A DNA stretch of 64,000 nucleotides from Exilibacterium sp. (GCA_028280195.1 JANQMH010000099.1:1-64000); one strand, 5' to 3'. Counted from the stretch's first letter, positions 18,867-28,777 are shown. A program made the numbers and translations. Notes: generated by a model not told the origin, from the sequence alone.

Positions 18867-19490
18867 TTACAGCCGAACACTGCGGCCATTGTGCGAGAGT
18901 TCCAGTTCAAAGCCTGGAGACACTGATCTTGCAACGGCGACGGCAATACCCAGTTTCCCGAAGATGGCGCGCAGCCTGTCGTCATGGGGATGACAGACAC
19001 AGAACGTCTCTATGGCATATTCGCCAGCCGATAAACCGGAGGGATGATCGGCCCGCTGCCAATCGATATAGAACGGCAGACTGTACTGAAATTCGGGGTC
19101 ATCAAAGGTCAGCGTGCGCCAGGAGAGCTGCACGCCGTCCGGCCGGGTCCGGCTTTCGTTTTCAATTAACGGTGTACCAATCCCACATACCTGTGCACGC
19201 CGGCAAAGCTCTTCCAGATTATCCGACCGCAGGGCAAATGCCGCTATCCTCGGCTCTGCCAAATTCTGCAGTTGATACCCAAGCGCAGTCTCTACGGGTT
19301 TGGCGTTCGAATCAGGTGCCAGTATTTCAAGGTAACTTCGCCCGCGTAGCGGCAGGATGGCATTGACGGTGCCCAGCTCCGGATGCCTTCCCCCGGGCAG
19401 GGCTGTGACGTGTAAGCGCGACTGCAGATAATTTACACCCTCCTGCAGGCAGGGGGCAGCGATAACCAAGTGGTCTAATTCCACATTCAT
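18867..19490 (-). CDS. VOC-superfamily (glyoxalase-like) protein
   Basis: 207 residues from ATG 19490, preceded by GGTGGAG. The opening VELDHLVIAAPCLQEGV and the LRGRSYLEILAPD strand are typical of the glyoxalase-like VOC domain of the pfam Glyoxalase_3 kind. His5 (DHL) and the Glu of YLEILAPD are candidate metal ligands. Members include lactoylglutathione lyases, dioxygenases and proteins of unknown function. Placed between a ligase and a transporter in an acyl-CoA type locus, it could be an epimerase- or dioxygenase-like step, but no reaction is claimed. Confidence 0.75.
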   Translation of the reverse strand: MNVELDHLVIAAPCLQEGVNYLQSRLHVTALPGGRHPELGTVNAILPLRGRSYLEILAPDSNAKPVETALGYQLQNLAEPRIAAFALRSDNLEELCRRAQVCGIGTPLIENESRTRPDGVQLSWRTLTFDDPEFQYSLPFYIDWQRADHPSGLSAGEYAIETFCVCHPHDDRLRAIFGKLGIAVAVARSVSPGFELELSHNGRSVRL

Positions 19491-19550
19491 TCTCCACCGC
19501 AATATCTGCGAGCATTGACACTGGGAGGTGAAGGTGCGATCCACCCCATC

Positions 19551-21038
19551 TCAGGCAAGCCCCAGGCGTATGCGCGCGTCCCGTATCAGTGCCTGTCTGT
19601 CGACCTTATTGACCGCTGTGAGCGGTAGCGCATCAACGATAAAAACATGTCGGGGATGGCGATAAGCGGGGCCGTTTTTAAGCGCAAAGTCCTTGATATC
19701 CGCCGCCTCAGCGCCGCCGTGCTGCACGACGACAAAAGCCACCGGCATGTGCCCTCGTTGATGGTCTTCGACTGGCACTACCGCAGACTGCAAAACGCCC
19801 GCAAACTGCTCCAGCAGGCCCTCAACTTCACCCGGATAGATGTTTTCACCGTTGCACACAAACATATCGTCGTTGCGTCCAACAAAAAACAGAAAACCGT
19901 TTTCATCGCGACGCAGAATATCACCGGTGTTGTACCAGCCGGCGTTCATGCGCGAGCGGGTCGCCTCGGGGTTGTTCAGGTACTCCCGCATCAAACCCGG
20001 CCCGTAAACCTCCAGAACACCCTGGTTTTTCGCATCGCCCCCAACCAATCTTATCCGGGTGTTTGCTGCCGGATAACCAATGGACAATCGCGGTCGCTTC
20101 AACCCGGCCGGGTGCTCGCCAAAAGGCCCGGGGCCGATTTCAGTCGTGCCGTAAGCATTTTGAATCTCAGCATTCGGAAACAGCACCTCGGCTTCTTCCA
20201 ATACCTGCGGACTCAGCGGCGCCGACCCTACGCTGACCGATACAACCTGCTCAAACGGACCCCGCCCCTGTGCCCGGGCTGCAGCACTGAGCCGCGCAAG
20301 CATGGTCGGGATACCACTGATCACCGATACGCCGTCCTGCGCGAGACTGGTCATGAAAAGGCTCTCGTCAAATTTGCGCAACAGTACGAACCGACCGTGC
20401 GCAGCCAGGGTTACATGCACATAGGTCAGCGCATTCATATGAAAAAGCGGTGCAGCGACAATACAACTCAGTCCTGCATATTGCTCCGCACTGTTACCGA
20501 CAATACCTTCGATGGACCGGGTCTGGCTGTTATGGGTGATAACCACACCCTTGGGCACACCTGTCGATCCGGAGGTGAATAAAATCAGAGCGACATCCTC
20601 TCCGCTCACCACCACCGGGGGTACGCTTTTGGTGACCGGGGCCAGCATCTCTGAAAACAGCGCCGAGCGGATGTCAGTTCGGGCCGGACGGTGCGCGTCA
20701 GCCTCTACGATGACAGCCCCGGGACTGACCTGAGCCAAAATCGTCCGCTGTATGTCCGCGCCGAGCGCGGGGTTGACAGGCACCGCCACCGCGCCCGCCG
20801 ACAGCACGGCAAAGTATGTCGCCAGGAAGGCCACCGAATTCCCGCCGATCAGCACGACTCGATCACCCGGCGAAATGTGTAAGTCATCGATCAGATGGGT
20901 TCGCACCGTGGCGATAGCACTGAGCAGCTCCGCGTAGGTCAACTCACATTTGCCGCCGCGCGTGCGGTCAATGACTGCCACTTTCTGCCGGTCTTTGGTG
21001 CAATCAATCAATTCACCGAGATTCGGTAGTACCCGCAT
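19551..21038 (-). CDS. AMP-forming acyl-CoA synthetase
   Basis: 495 residues with ANL motifs: LILFTSGSTGVPKGVVITH, NAYGTTEIGPGP, WYNTGDILRRDENGFLFFVG, CNGENIYPGEVE and C-terminal TAVNKVDRQAL containing the adenylation Lys. It should form an acyl-adenylate and then acyl-CoA. It is followed on its upstream side by the hotdog thioesterase (3 bp gap), making a ligase-thioesterase-reductase group. Second ligase in the window, clearly different in sequence from the one at 15164, so the two probably handle different acids. Confidence 0.9.
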   Translation of the reverse strand: MRVLPNLGELIDCTKDRQKVAVIDRTRGGKCELTYAELLSAIATVRTHLIDDLHISPGDRVVLIGGNSVAFLATYFAVLSAGAVAVPVNPALGADIQRTILAQVSPGAVIVEADAHRPARTDIRSALFSEMLAPVTKSVPPVVVSGEDVALILFTSGSTGVPKGVVITHNSQTRSIEGIVGNSAEQYAGLSCIVAAPLFHMNALTYVHVTLAAHGRFVLLRKFDESLFMTSLAQDGVSVISGIPTMLARLSAAARAQGRGPFEQVVSVSVGSAPLSPQVLEEAEVLFPNAEIQNAYGTTEIGPGPFGEHPAGLKRPRLSIGYPAANTRIRLVGGDAKNQGVLEVYGPGLMREYLNNPEATRSRMNAGWYNTGDILRRDENGFLFFVGRNDDMFVCNGENIYPGEVEGLLEQFAGVLQSAVVPVEDHQRGHMPVAFVVVQHGGAEAADIKDFALKNGPAYRHPRHVFIVDALPLTAVNKVDRQALIRDARIRLGLA

Positions 21039-21041
21039 AGT

Positions 21042-21455
21042 TTAGGCCTTTGTGGTAAATGCGCCGCGTCCGACAGCTATCAGCTCCGCCTTGTCGTTGA
21101 CGACATCGACATCAATCACAGCGATGCTTTTACCGATTCGCCTGGCTGTCGCCACAGCTTTAAAGGTACTGTCGAATGGTGGTTTCAGATAGTCGACCCG
21201 CAAATTGGCGGTGGCGCTGTCGATACCCAAAAAAGCCATCACCGCATAGCTGCCCGCGGTATCGATCAAGGTTGCTATCGCACCGCCGTGAGCCTGCTTC
21301 AAAGCCGTCATCACGGCAATGCCGTTACTCATGGGCATGATCATTTCCAGCCGCTGTGCGCCGACATCGAAGGCCGTCACTTGTAACTTGCAGTGTGCGG
21401 CAAACGGGGACGATTCGAGACTCGAGTTCAAAGTCTCAACGGTATACTGCATCAT
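21042..21455 (-). CDS. PaaI-type hotdog acyl-CoA thioesterase
   Basis: 137 residues with the single-hotdog PaaI pattern: the KQAHGGAIATLIDTAGSYA segment holds the HGG-x(3)-T-x-x-D core of the active site, and LRVDYLKPPFDSTFKAVATA is the following strand pair. It hydrolyses acyl-CoA thioesters, typically medium-chain or aromatic. It lies 12 bp after the MDR reductase gene and 3 bp before the ligase gene, all on the minus strand, so one operon is likely. Confidence 0.85.
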   Translation of the reverse strand: MMQYTVETLNSSLESSPFAAHCKLQVTAFDVGAQRLEMIMPMSNGIAVMTALKQAHGGAIATLIDTAGSYAVMAFLGIDSATANLRVDYLKPPFDSTFKAVATARRIGKSIAVIDVDVVNDKAELIAVGRGAFTTKA

Positions 21456-21467
21456 ATCGGGTTCTCT

Positions 21468-22466
21468 CTAAGGGTTGACAATCAACTTACCGACCACCTG
21501 GCGGTCGTAGAGCTTTTGTATGGCCGTGGCTGTACCTTCCAGGGGAAAGCTCTGCTGGATATAGGGCGTCAGCTTGCCGCTGGCCACCATTTTGACGAGT
21601 TCCAGCTGATCGCCGGGCAGCCACACGTCGGAGCCGAGGATGGACTGCTCAAACGACCATAGATAACGCACGTCGACCTGTGTCTCATAACCGGCGGTTG
21701 CGCCGCAAACCAGCATGCGCCCGCCTTTGGCAAGGCACTGCAAAGACTTCGTCCAGGTATCGCCGCCGAGGTAGTTGACCACAACATCGACCCCGCCGCC
21801 GCCCATAACGCGGGGCTTTCCATAGCGCGACCTGACCTCCTGTAAAAAGTCTTGACGGGAGGTATCGATAACCATATCGGCCCCCAGTTTCTCCAGCACG
21901 TCGAGCTTTTCAGCCGAACCGGCGCAGGCTATCACCTCACAGCCGGCGCTCTTCGCCAACTGCAAGGCGCCGATACCAACACCACCACTGGCGCCGAGAA
22001 TCAGCACTCGTTCGCCCTCGCGGACCTGTCCGCGCTGAACCACCATACGATAGGCAGTGCCGTAGGCAATGGGTATGCAAGCGGCGTGATCGAATGACAC
22101 ACTATCGGGCAGCTTCATTAGATTGACCGCCGGGTACAGGGCGAACTCCGCTGCACATCCCAGGCGGGTTTCGCCGGTCATGCCTTCACCCAGCACATAC
22201 GGAAATGGCAGTACCCGATCACCGGGTTTAAACCCGGTGACATTGGTACCGACCTCTGCGACTTCGCCGGCACAGTCACCCAGGGGAATCATCGGTAGCG
22301 GGGTTTTGAGTTCAGTGGTACCCAAAACCATCATCGGATCAAAACCGTTCAGCGAGGCTGAGCGCACGCGAATGAGAATATCATCCTCGCCTGTCCGGTG
22401 ATCGGAAAATTCCCCCACCCGTATATTGTCAATTGCCCCTTGTTCTTTGTAGTAGGCAGCTCGCAT
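21468..22466 (-). CDS. MDR-family NAD(P)H quinone/enoyl reductase-like protein
   Basis: 332 residues of the medium-chain dehydrogenase/reductase family. ILGASGGVGIGALQLAK at about 155-170 is the dinucleotide loop, and GDRVLPFPYV and KGGRMLVCGATAG are typical strands. I see no clustered Cys for a structural zinc, so it looks nearer to quinone oxidoreductases or crotonyl/acryloyl-CoA reductases than to zinc alcohol dehydrogenases. With the neighbouring thioesterase and ligase, reduction of an unsaturated acyl intermediate is plausible. Confidence 0.85.
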   Translation of the reverse strand: MRAAYYKEQGAIDNIRVGEFSDHRTGEDDILIRVRSASLNGFDPMMVLGTTELKTPLPMIPLGDCAGEVAEVGTNVTGFKPGDRVLPFPYVLGEGMTGETRLGCAAEFALYPAVNLMKLPDSVSFDHAACIPIAYGTAYRMVVQRGQVREGERVLILGASGGVGIGALQLAKSAGCEVIACAGSAEKLDVLEKLGADMVIDTSRQDFLQEVRSRYGKPRVMGGGGVDVVVNYLGGDTWTKSLQCLAKGGRMLVCGATAGYETQVDVRYLWSFEQSILGSDVWLPGDQLELVKMVASGKLTPYIQQSFPLEGTATAIQKLYDRQVVGKLIVNP

Positions 22467-22530
22467 AAATCATTCACCCATGGCTTAGTCAAAGAATAAT
22501 GTTGAAATGTCACAATTCACGGATTTGCAT

Positions 22531-23607
22531 TCACAGTAAAGCGGCTTTTTGGACGATATCGACTCCGTCTTTCAGTACACCTTGCCTCCAGCTGTCATCA
22601 TCGGGGTGATAGCAATTAATCATTTTCCGCTTGAGTATGCCGGCACCGGCAGACAGCGGTGTCGGTGCTTCATACCGAAGCCAACGGTCTATAACAAGCG
22701 CGCCGAGCATGGAAAAATTGTCAAAAGTACCGAACTCGGCAACTATGCGCATCACCTCAGCCGACTGCGGCAGTTCCTCGGCAAGACCATTGACCAGCAG
22801 TCCGCTGTAGTCCGGACGCCGATCGGCAGCAGAGAAACCCTCGCCACCGCATGCCACGGCACTGCCCCACACCTCGAGCGCACGCGCGTGGGCAGCGCTG
22901 TCCGGCGCATCGAAGCTCATGATAAAAGGCTCGCCGTAATCGCCCAGCCCAACATGAAAATCGATGAAAATCACCTCCTCGGCCCTTTGCAAAGACTCTG
23001 ACATCAACTGTCGTAAAACCAGATTGGACCACGCCTGCGTTGTGCCGCCAAAACCGATTCCGTCGGCCCTCTGGTACTGCCCGCCGGTTACGGCATTGGC
23101 CACAGCTGTATATCCATATTTTTCCGACAAGCCGGTAAGCCGTGACTGCAGCGAGTTCAGGAAATCCTCGGACATTTCCACCGGCGTCAGCAGCGCCTGT
23201 ACATCTTCATCAGCCGGTGTAAGCAGTCGATGCTCCCGGTGGCTGACAAAGTTTCTATTCAGATCCACATTGTCTTCATTGGTAGCACTGTCATATTCGA
23301 AACCAAACGCATTGACACCGTGTACAAACACAAGCGCGGTATCATCGGGTAACGCCATGCCCGCCGCCAGACAGGCAGCCTGGACGGCCGACCCCGCATA
23401 ACCCTCCGGGCCATGGGTAGCCGATAATGTCACCACGCACTTTCTGGCATCCGGCCCCCCCAGGCGGGCCGTGCGGATGCCGATACTGCGACCGCCCCTC
23501 CCCCTCACATGCTGGTGTGGAAAGAAACATGTATCGACACCGGCGCAGGCTGCTGCATGACAAAATATATCTTCTGCCTGTGCAAAAGACGAAGCAAAAA
23601 AGCGCAT
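22531..23607 (-). CDS. DUF2817 family, M14-like zinc peptidase
   Basis: 358 residues from ATG 23607; homologues open with the same FASSFAQAEDIF-like stretch, so the longer frame to a TTG at 23688 is not used. SATHGPEGYAGS near residue 65 carries the His and Glu zinc ligands of the M14/aspartoacylase fold, and NEDNVDLNRNF (about 108-118) with HVGLGDYGEPF further on fits the substrate Arg/Asn and third ligand. Relatives remove C-terminal amino acids or N-acyl groups. No signal peptide, so it should act in the cytoplasm on imported material. Directly downstream of the TonB receptor gene. Confidence 0.85.
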   Translation of the reverse strand: MRFFASSFAQAEDIFCHAAACAGVDTCFFPHQHVRGRGGRSIGIRTARLGGPDARKCVVTLSATHGPEGYAGSAVQAACLAAGMALPDDTALVFVHGVNAFGFEYDSATNEDNVDLNRNFVSHREHRLLTPADEDVQALLTPVEMSEDFLNSLQSRLTGLSEKYGYTAVANAVTGGQYQRADGIGFGGTTQAWSNLVLRQLMSESLQRAEEVIFIDFHVGLGDYGEPFIMSFDAPDSAAHARALEVWGSAVACGGEGFSAADRRPDYSGLLVNGLAEELPQSAEVMRIVAEFGTFDNFSMLGALVIDRWLRYEAPTPLSAGAGILKRKMINCYHPDDDSWRQGVLKDGVDIVQKAALL

Positions 23608-23739
23608 GACTACTGTCTTACCAACCGTCTGTCTTTCACCTGACCCAACCAATACCGTCGCCAATGGCGTACCGAAACACTGCTGCAAACGCAGTGCCCG
23701 CCCGGTGCAATATGCAGCAACGCAAGCCTGTGCCTGCGG

Positions 23740-25965
23740 CTAAAAACTCAATCTGCAACGCAAACCCAAAGTCCGGGGTTTATTGCGTACAAACCCCTGA
23801 AAAGACTGTCCGGAGTATCTAACCGTTTCGTCAGTCAAGTTGCGGGCAAACAACTCGACCACCCAGTTCGCGGTCTCATAACCCAGTGACAAATCAACCA
23901 GGGTGTAGGACGGCAGCGGGCTGAAAAACGGATCCGCCGGATTGGGCCGCTCGACACCACCTACGGTATCATCGGCATAGCTGATGCTGGTGTTGAGCAG
24001 AAAACTGCTGCCATTTTCCAGTGGGTGGCGATATTCCATATAAGCACTGGCAGACACATCGCGGGCCAGCGGTATCTTCTGGCCATCGATTACCGGCCCG
24101 ACGGTTTCAGTGAACTCGGCCTCCAGCAACGTCAGATTACCCCCCAGGAGGAGCTGGCTTGTCGCTTGAAAGGCGGCTTCGATTTCCACACCATAAGTTT
24201 CCGCGGCGCCGAGATTGCCTGTCGTTTGAAATTGTGCGCCGTCGATCACTTCCGTTTGAATATCCGAGAAATCATTGAAGAAGACCGAAGCGTTGAGCAA
24301 GGCGCGGCCATCCATAAACGTAGTTTTGATGCCCATATCAATGGCATCGACGGTATCGGACTGATACGTGCGCGGCGACAGCGCCGCTGGTTTTTGCGGG
24401 TCGAAGCGACCATTGAGGCCGCCCGGGCGCGTGCCCTGGCCGAAATTTACAAAGAGCAAGGTGTCACTGAAAACATCGTATTCGATACCAACCTTGAACA
24501 GGGTATCGCTTTCATCCAGGTCCGGTATCGCCGGTATGGTATCGAAGGCTTCGAAAGTGATGGGGTCCAACTGGGTCGTCCTGACATTACCCGATACCTT
24601 TTCATCGAAATAGCGCACGCCAAAAGTGGCCCGAAAGGCATCCGTCAAGCTATAGGTAGCCTGGCCAAACAGCGCAAACTGCTCTTGCTCGGTAAACTCT
24701 CCAGAACCCTGCAGAAAGCCGTCACTTTCAATCAGAAAAACATTCGTCAGCACATCACCAAACTCTTCGGAGGTGGCCAGAATATCCGTTTTCTCCTCAC
24801 GCTCCCGATAGTAAATGCCAACGATATAGCTGGCCTTATCGGCAATAGAGCCGGTATAGCGAAACTCCTGAGTGAAGACTTCGAAGGTATCGTCAAATTC
24901 TGCCAGCGAGCCCTGCTGAATGAAAAAGGGGCTGCCAAGCAGGTCGGAAAGTGACTCTTCCAAAACCCGGGCAGTGGCGGATTCGTCATAGCGAATCAGT
25001 GTTTCCCGCTCATAAAAAGCGGTGGCCGACGTAAGGCTGCCGCCGCCAATATCATATTGAACGGACAAGGCCAGCGAACTCAGGTCCTCATCGAATCCGC
25101 CGCGCAACTGAAAGTACCCGACATCGTCGCCAAAATCGTTTAACAGCGGCGGCGCAAAGGCATTGCCGGCGTCTGCGAATACGCGGCTGTCCTCACCGCC
25201 ATCGAATTGCTGGTACATGCCAGTCAATCGAATTGAGAGTCTGTCCATTGGCGTATATAGAAAGGAAATGCGTGCGCCTTGCCTGGAAAAATCATCGACG
25301 TCTTCTTCACCCGTAGCGGCGTTATCGACAAAACCGCTGTTGTCGAGATAGCTCGCCGTTATTCGCATGGCCAGCTGGTTCTCTACCAGCGGCGTATTCA
25401 ACATGGCGTTGACTGAATAATTCTCGCCACCGCTCCTGGCCGACGAGACCTCGCCGTTGACCCCGGCGGAAAACTCTGAGGTGTTCGGGCTGGCGGTGAC
25501 ATACTTGATAGTGCCGCCCATGGAGCCCTCACCGTACAGCGTTCCCTGTGGGCCACGCAGCACTTCTACACGCTCCAGATCGAACAGCCCGATATCCGGC
25601 GTTACCCCCTCTGAAATCGGCAGATCATCGATATAAACGGCCACCAGGGGCGATGTACCATTTTGAAAACTGGTTGGTGTCAGCCCGCGGATCGACACCA
25701 CATTCCTATTCGATGCGGTTTCCACCGTCGACAGGCCCGCTACACGATTCGACAGACTGGCCAGATTAGTCACGGCACTGCTGTCGAGTACCCCCTGGCT
25801 GACGGCGGTAACCGATAAAGCGACGTCCTGCAGGTTCTCGGCTTTTTTGTTGGCGGTGACGACAATTTCCTCGAGCCACAAGGAGTCTTCCTGAGCGGAC
25901 ACCTGAGTTCCGACTGCCGCTATCGCCGTCGCGCTGCACATTACCAGTCTTTTTATCTTAAACAT
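23740..25965 (-). CDS. TonB-dependent outer-membrane receptor
   Basis: 741 residues with signal peptide, a short EEIVVTANKKAENLQDV TonB-box/plug start, the plug motif VEVLRGPQGTLYGEGSMGG, and a 22-strand barrel that ends in the aromatic GLRCRLSF. The ribosome site is GGGGAGCGGG just before ATG 25965. No FecCD-type siderophore genes or SusD partner are near, so iron uptake is not favoured; the adjacent peptidase, POT carrier and acyl-CoA enzymes suggest it takes up an organic, peptide- or lipid-like ligand. First gene of the eight-gene minus-strand set ending at the Lrp regulator. Confidence 0.9.
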   Translation of the reverse strand: MFKIKRLVMCSATAIAAVGTQVSAQEDSLWLEEIVVTANKKAENLQDVALSVTAVSQGVLDSSAVTNLASLSNRVAGLSTVETASNRNVVSIRGLTPTSFQNGTSPLVAVYIDDLPISEGVTPDIGLFDLERVEVLRGPQGTLYGEGSMGGTIKYVTASPNTSEFSAGVNGEVSSARSGGENYSVNAMLNTPLVENQLAMRITASYLDNSGFVDNAATGEEDVDDFSRQGARISFLYTPMDRLSIRLTGMYQQFDGGEDSRVFADAGNAFAPPLLNDFGDDVGYFQLRGGFDEDLSSLALSVQYDIGGGSLTSATAFYERETLIRYDESATARVLEESLSDLLGSPFFIQQGSLAEFDDTFEVFTQEFRYTGSIADKASYIVGIYYREREEKTDILATSEEFGDVLTNVFLIESDGFLQGSGEFTEQEQFALFGQATYSLTDAFRATFGVRYFDEKVSGNVRTTQLDPITFEAFDTIPAIPDLDESDTLFKVGIEYDVFSDTLLFVNFGQGTRPGGLNGRFDPQKPAALSPRTYQSDTVDAIDMGIKTTFMDGRALLNASVFFNDFSDIQTEVIDGAQFQTTGNLGAAETYGVEIEAAFQATSQLLLGGNLTLLEAEFTETVGPVIDGQKIPLARDVSASAYMEYRHPLENGSSFLLNTSISYADDTVGGVERPNPADPFFSPLPSYTLVDLSLGYETANWVVELFARNLTDETVRYSGQSFQGFVRNKPRTLGLRCRLSF

Positions 25966-26579
25966 TTCCCGCTCCCCTTTTTACATCGGCTTACTTATTA
26001 TCTTAGGAGAAGGATCGTCTCGACGAGTTTGCCCGTAACGCCCTTCTTTCGTTTTTTAATTGATAAACAGCTGCGTGCTTATCGATATCTATGCACCTCA
26101 GTCTGCTGGTTAGGGAGGAAATATATTGTTGAATTCGGGCTAAATACTAAATAAGTTTTTCAGCGCCAGCGCCCTGCCGGTGACCGCTGCTGGAACCGGC
26201 GGGCCGCCCCGTTGCGCACAGGAGTGAATGGACAAAGGTCCGGCTCAGACCGTCAGGTAGCTCCGGGTGATCGGCCATGCCGTTTCCATCAGCTTTCTGG
26301 TGGCGAAAACCAACGCCCGGGCGCCGGCCATCACCCATATCCATTTTCTGCTGCAGGTGCCGGTTGTTGTGTGCATGGAATAGATAGGCTTCGAGCACAG
26401 ATCAGAAGAGGATATTTGTATACACCGCTATTTATCTGTATACACCCCCATTCTGTGCAAATATTCGATTGAATCCTGCAATTACACAGACTTACTGTAC
26501 GCCAGACCTATGTACTCGTGACAAATATATAGTGAAATCAAAAACTTAGCAAAAGAGTTTCGGATCGTCACGGCAATAG
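25966..26579. other. 614-bp stretch without a convincing gene
   Basis: This upstream region of the TonB receptor should contain its promoter. Short frames exist on both strands around 26147-26472 but their translations are Arg/Gly-rich or match no family I know. The only structure seen is a direct repeat of TGTATACACC at 26417 and 26437. To its right begins an ATPase remnant. Confidence 0.6.
26417..26446. promoter_or_regulatory. Paired TGTATACACC direct repeat (possible operator)
   Basis: Two identical decamers with a palindromic GTATAC core lie 20 bp apart, i.e. on about the same face of the helix. They sit some 450 bp upstream of the TonB receptor start. A regulator binding site is possible, but the distance is large and no partner is known. 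Confidence 0.25.
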
Positions 26580-26798
26580 GCCCACGACAAACAGGGACGA
26601 GACCTGGCCCCCTATGACATAAAGTCCGCGCAAACCTGGCATCGATCGTTTTTAAAGGGTATTTCCTACTTTGAATCTCTGGTGGGGGAGCGGTCTATCA
26701 AAGGGACGGTTATCTACGCAGGCGATCACACGCGTGATACAGAAAGTTATTCTTTATTGCCGTTCAAACAAATAGGTAAGCTGGAAGCCGGCATCTAG
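26580..26798 (+). pseudogene. DUF4143 AAA-type ATPase, C-terminal remnant
   Basis: An open plus-strand frame without a start codon encodes about 72 residues ending at TAG 26796. It contains YDIKSAQTWHRSFLKGISYF, then GTVIYAGD and YSLLPFKQ, which match the end of DUF4143 ATPases, where an EIKS-x-T-x(4)-FKGL-x-YF block is followed by a VVYGG strand and a VLPW-type end. The AAA domain and the start of DUF4143 are gone; an in-frame stop lies directly upstream at 26577. A decayed copy of a commonly mobile gene. Confidence 0.7.
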
Positions 26799-26804
26799 CC
26801 CACC

Positions 26805-27143
26805 TCAATCGCCACTGGGTTTGGGCGAGAATCCCGACTGGAACGGCAGGTGCGTGACCTTGTCCCCGGACTTGATCTCACTGACCTTGCCCGGTCCCTC
26901 CTTTTCCACCTCATCGATGCGAATCACCGAATGCATGGGTATGTAGGAGCGCTTTACAGACTCGAACTCGCCTTTCAGTTTCTCCTCGCCGGGGTCGACC
27001 ACCAGTTGCGTGCGCTCGCCAAAGATAAACTCTTCCACCTCGATAAAACCGTACATATCGCTCTGGTAGATCGCCCGGGCGTAAACTTCATAAACCTGGC
27101 CCTGGTTGTAGAAGATAATCTTGTAGATGGGATTAGCTGCCAT
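26805..27143 (-). CDS. DUF1820 family protein
   Basis: 112 residues from ATG 27143 (MAANPIYKIIFYNQGQVYEV). The family is small, soluble and of unknown function, confined mainly to gammaproteobacteria; an equivalent gene lies next to miaB in Pseudomonas, as here, where it is divergent from miaB. An in-frame extension to 27236 is rejected because the family starts at this methionine. The conserved context supports a housekeeping role, but none is known to me. Confidence 0.85.
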   Translation of the reverse strand: MAANPIYKIIFYNQGQVYEVYARAIYQSDMYGFIEVEEFIFGERTQLVVDPGEEKLKGEFESVKRSYIPMHSVIRIDEVEKEGPGKVSEIKSGDKVTHLPFQSGFSPKPSGD

Positions 27144-27415
27144 ATGGGGTTTTGCTCGTCTGTTGACACTGGTTGCGAAACTGTTGCCCGCCGCAGGCAG
27201 GTTAGCACAAGATGGGGGCAAATCCCCGTAATACAACCCTCTATATCCCCTGCCTCAACAAGGGTACTGTGGCCTGCAATCCAGCGCGGCGCGGTACTAT
27301 CGTTTTTGCCCGCGAGTACCGCTATAATGCTCGACCCGTTTCCACTGGTTAGATTTTAAACACCTTTTCATAGCCGGCAAACCGGCCGCAACAGCGAGGA
27401 CCACAGGTAGGCTCC

Positions 27416-28777
27416 ATGGCAGAAAAAGCCGCGAAAAAACTGTTTATCCAGACCCACGGCTGTCAGATGAACGAGTACGATTCGGCCCGTATGCGCGACC
27501 TGCTGGGTGAATCCCACCAGATGGAGCCCACCGACGACCCCGGCGAGGCCGATGTGCTGCTGGTCAATACCTGTTCCATCCGCGAGAAAGCCCAGGAAAA
27601 GCTGTTTCACCAACTGGGCCGCTGGAAGCATCTGAAAGCGAAAAACCCGGACCTGCTAATCGGCGTCGGCGGCTGTGTCGCCAGCCAGGAGGGCGCCGCC
27701 ATTGCCGAGCGGGCGCCCTACGTCGACCTGATATTCGGCCCGCAGACCCTGCACCGCCTGCCGGAGATGATCGAGGCGCCGCGCGGCAATGGCGCCGTGG
27801 TGGTGGATATCAGCTTCCCGGAGATCGAAAAGTTCGATCGCCTGCCGCAGCCGCAAGCCGATGGCGCCACCGCCTTCGTATCGGTGATGGAAGGCTGCTC
27901 CAAATACTGTACCTTCTGCGTGGTGCCCTATACCCGCGGCGAGGAGGTCAGCCGGCCGGCGGCCGATGTGCTGGCCGAGGTTGCCCAGCTGGCCGCCCAG
28001 GGCGTGCGCGAAATCAACCTGCTGGGCCAGAATGTCAACGCCTACCGCGGCCAGAGCCCCGATGCCGGCCGGGCAGCGGTGGACCTGGCCGAGCTGATCA
28101 CCTATGTGGCCGCCATTGACGGCATCGACCGCATCCGCTTCACCACCTCCCACCCGGTGGAGTTCTCCGACAGCCTGATCCAGGTCTACGCCGAGGTGCC
28201 GGAGCTGGTCAGCCACCTGCACTTGCCGGTACAGAGCGGCTCCGACCGGGTGCTGGCGGCAATGAAGCGCGGTCATACGGTGCTGGAGTACAAGTCCAAA
28301 CTGCGCCGGCTGAAGCGGCTGCGCCCCAATATCAGCTTTTCCTCAGACTTCATTGTCGGTTTCCCCGGAGAAACCGAGGCCGATTTCGAAGCCACCATGA
28401 ATCTTATTCAAGATATCGGCTTTGATGTATCATTCAGCTTCATATACAGCCCAAGACCGGGCACTCCCGCCGCCGACCTCCCCGACGACACCGATGCAGC
28501 GGTGAAAAAACAGCGCCTGAAGCTGCTGCAGCAGCGCATCAATCAACAGGCCCAGGCCATCAGCCGGCAGATGGTGGGCAATACCGAGCGGGTACTGGTC
28601 AGCGGCTATGCGAAGAGGGACCCCGGGCAGCTGTCGGGCCGCACCGAGAACAACCGGGTGGTCAATTTCCGCTGTGAAGATGCGACACTGATTGGTCATT
28701 TTGCCGATATCCTGATCGAGGAGGCGCTGCCCAATTCACTGCGCGGCACCCTGATTGGCAGTGAACGGGACGATTGA
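27416..28777 (+). CDS. miaB: tRNA-2-methylthio-N6-isopentenyladenosine synthase
   Basis: 453 residues. The N-terminal UPF0004 domain contributes three cluster Cys ([28 protein letters not shown]), the radical-SAM domain has CSKYCTFC, and a TRAM RNA-binding domain follows at the C-terminus. MiaB adds the methylthio group to i6A37 of tRNAs reading UNN codons. Full length, ATG at 27416. It opens the miaB-phoH-ybeY-corC-lnt block. Confidence 0.97.
   Translation: MAEKAAKKLFIQTHGCQMNEYDSARMRDLLGESHQMEPTDDPGEADVLLVNTCSIREKAQEKLFHQLGRWKHLKAKNPDLLIGVGGCVASQEGAAIAERAPYVDLIFGPQTLHRLPEMIEAPRGNGAVVVDISFPEIEKFDRLPQPQADGATAFVSVMEGCSKYCTFCVVPYTRGEEVSRPAADVLAEVAQLAAQGVREINLLGQNVNAYRGQSPDAGRAAVDLAELITYVAAIDGIDRIRFTTSHPVEFSDSLIQVYAEVPELVSHLHLPVQSGSDRVLAAMKRGHTVLEYKSKLRRLKRLRPNISFSSDFIVGFPGETEADFEATMNLIQDIGFDVSFSFIYSPRPGTPAADLPDDTDAAVKKQRLKLLQQRINQQAQAISRQMVGNTERVLVSGYAKRDPGQLSGRTENNRVVNFRCEDATLIGHFADILIEEALPNSLRGTLIGSERDD

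Noticed and set aside
23740-25965. Siderophore receptor assignment for the TonB gene
   Set aside because: No iron transport, Fur-like site or siderophore genes nearby; the plug and barrel alone do not show the ligand.
26147-26472. Short frames of 83-86 codons on both strands
   Set aside because: Compositions are Arg/Gly/His-rich, no ribosome sites, no family resemblance, and they overlap one another.
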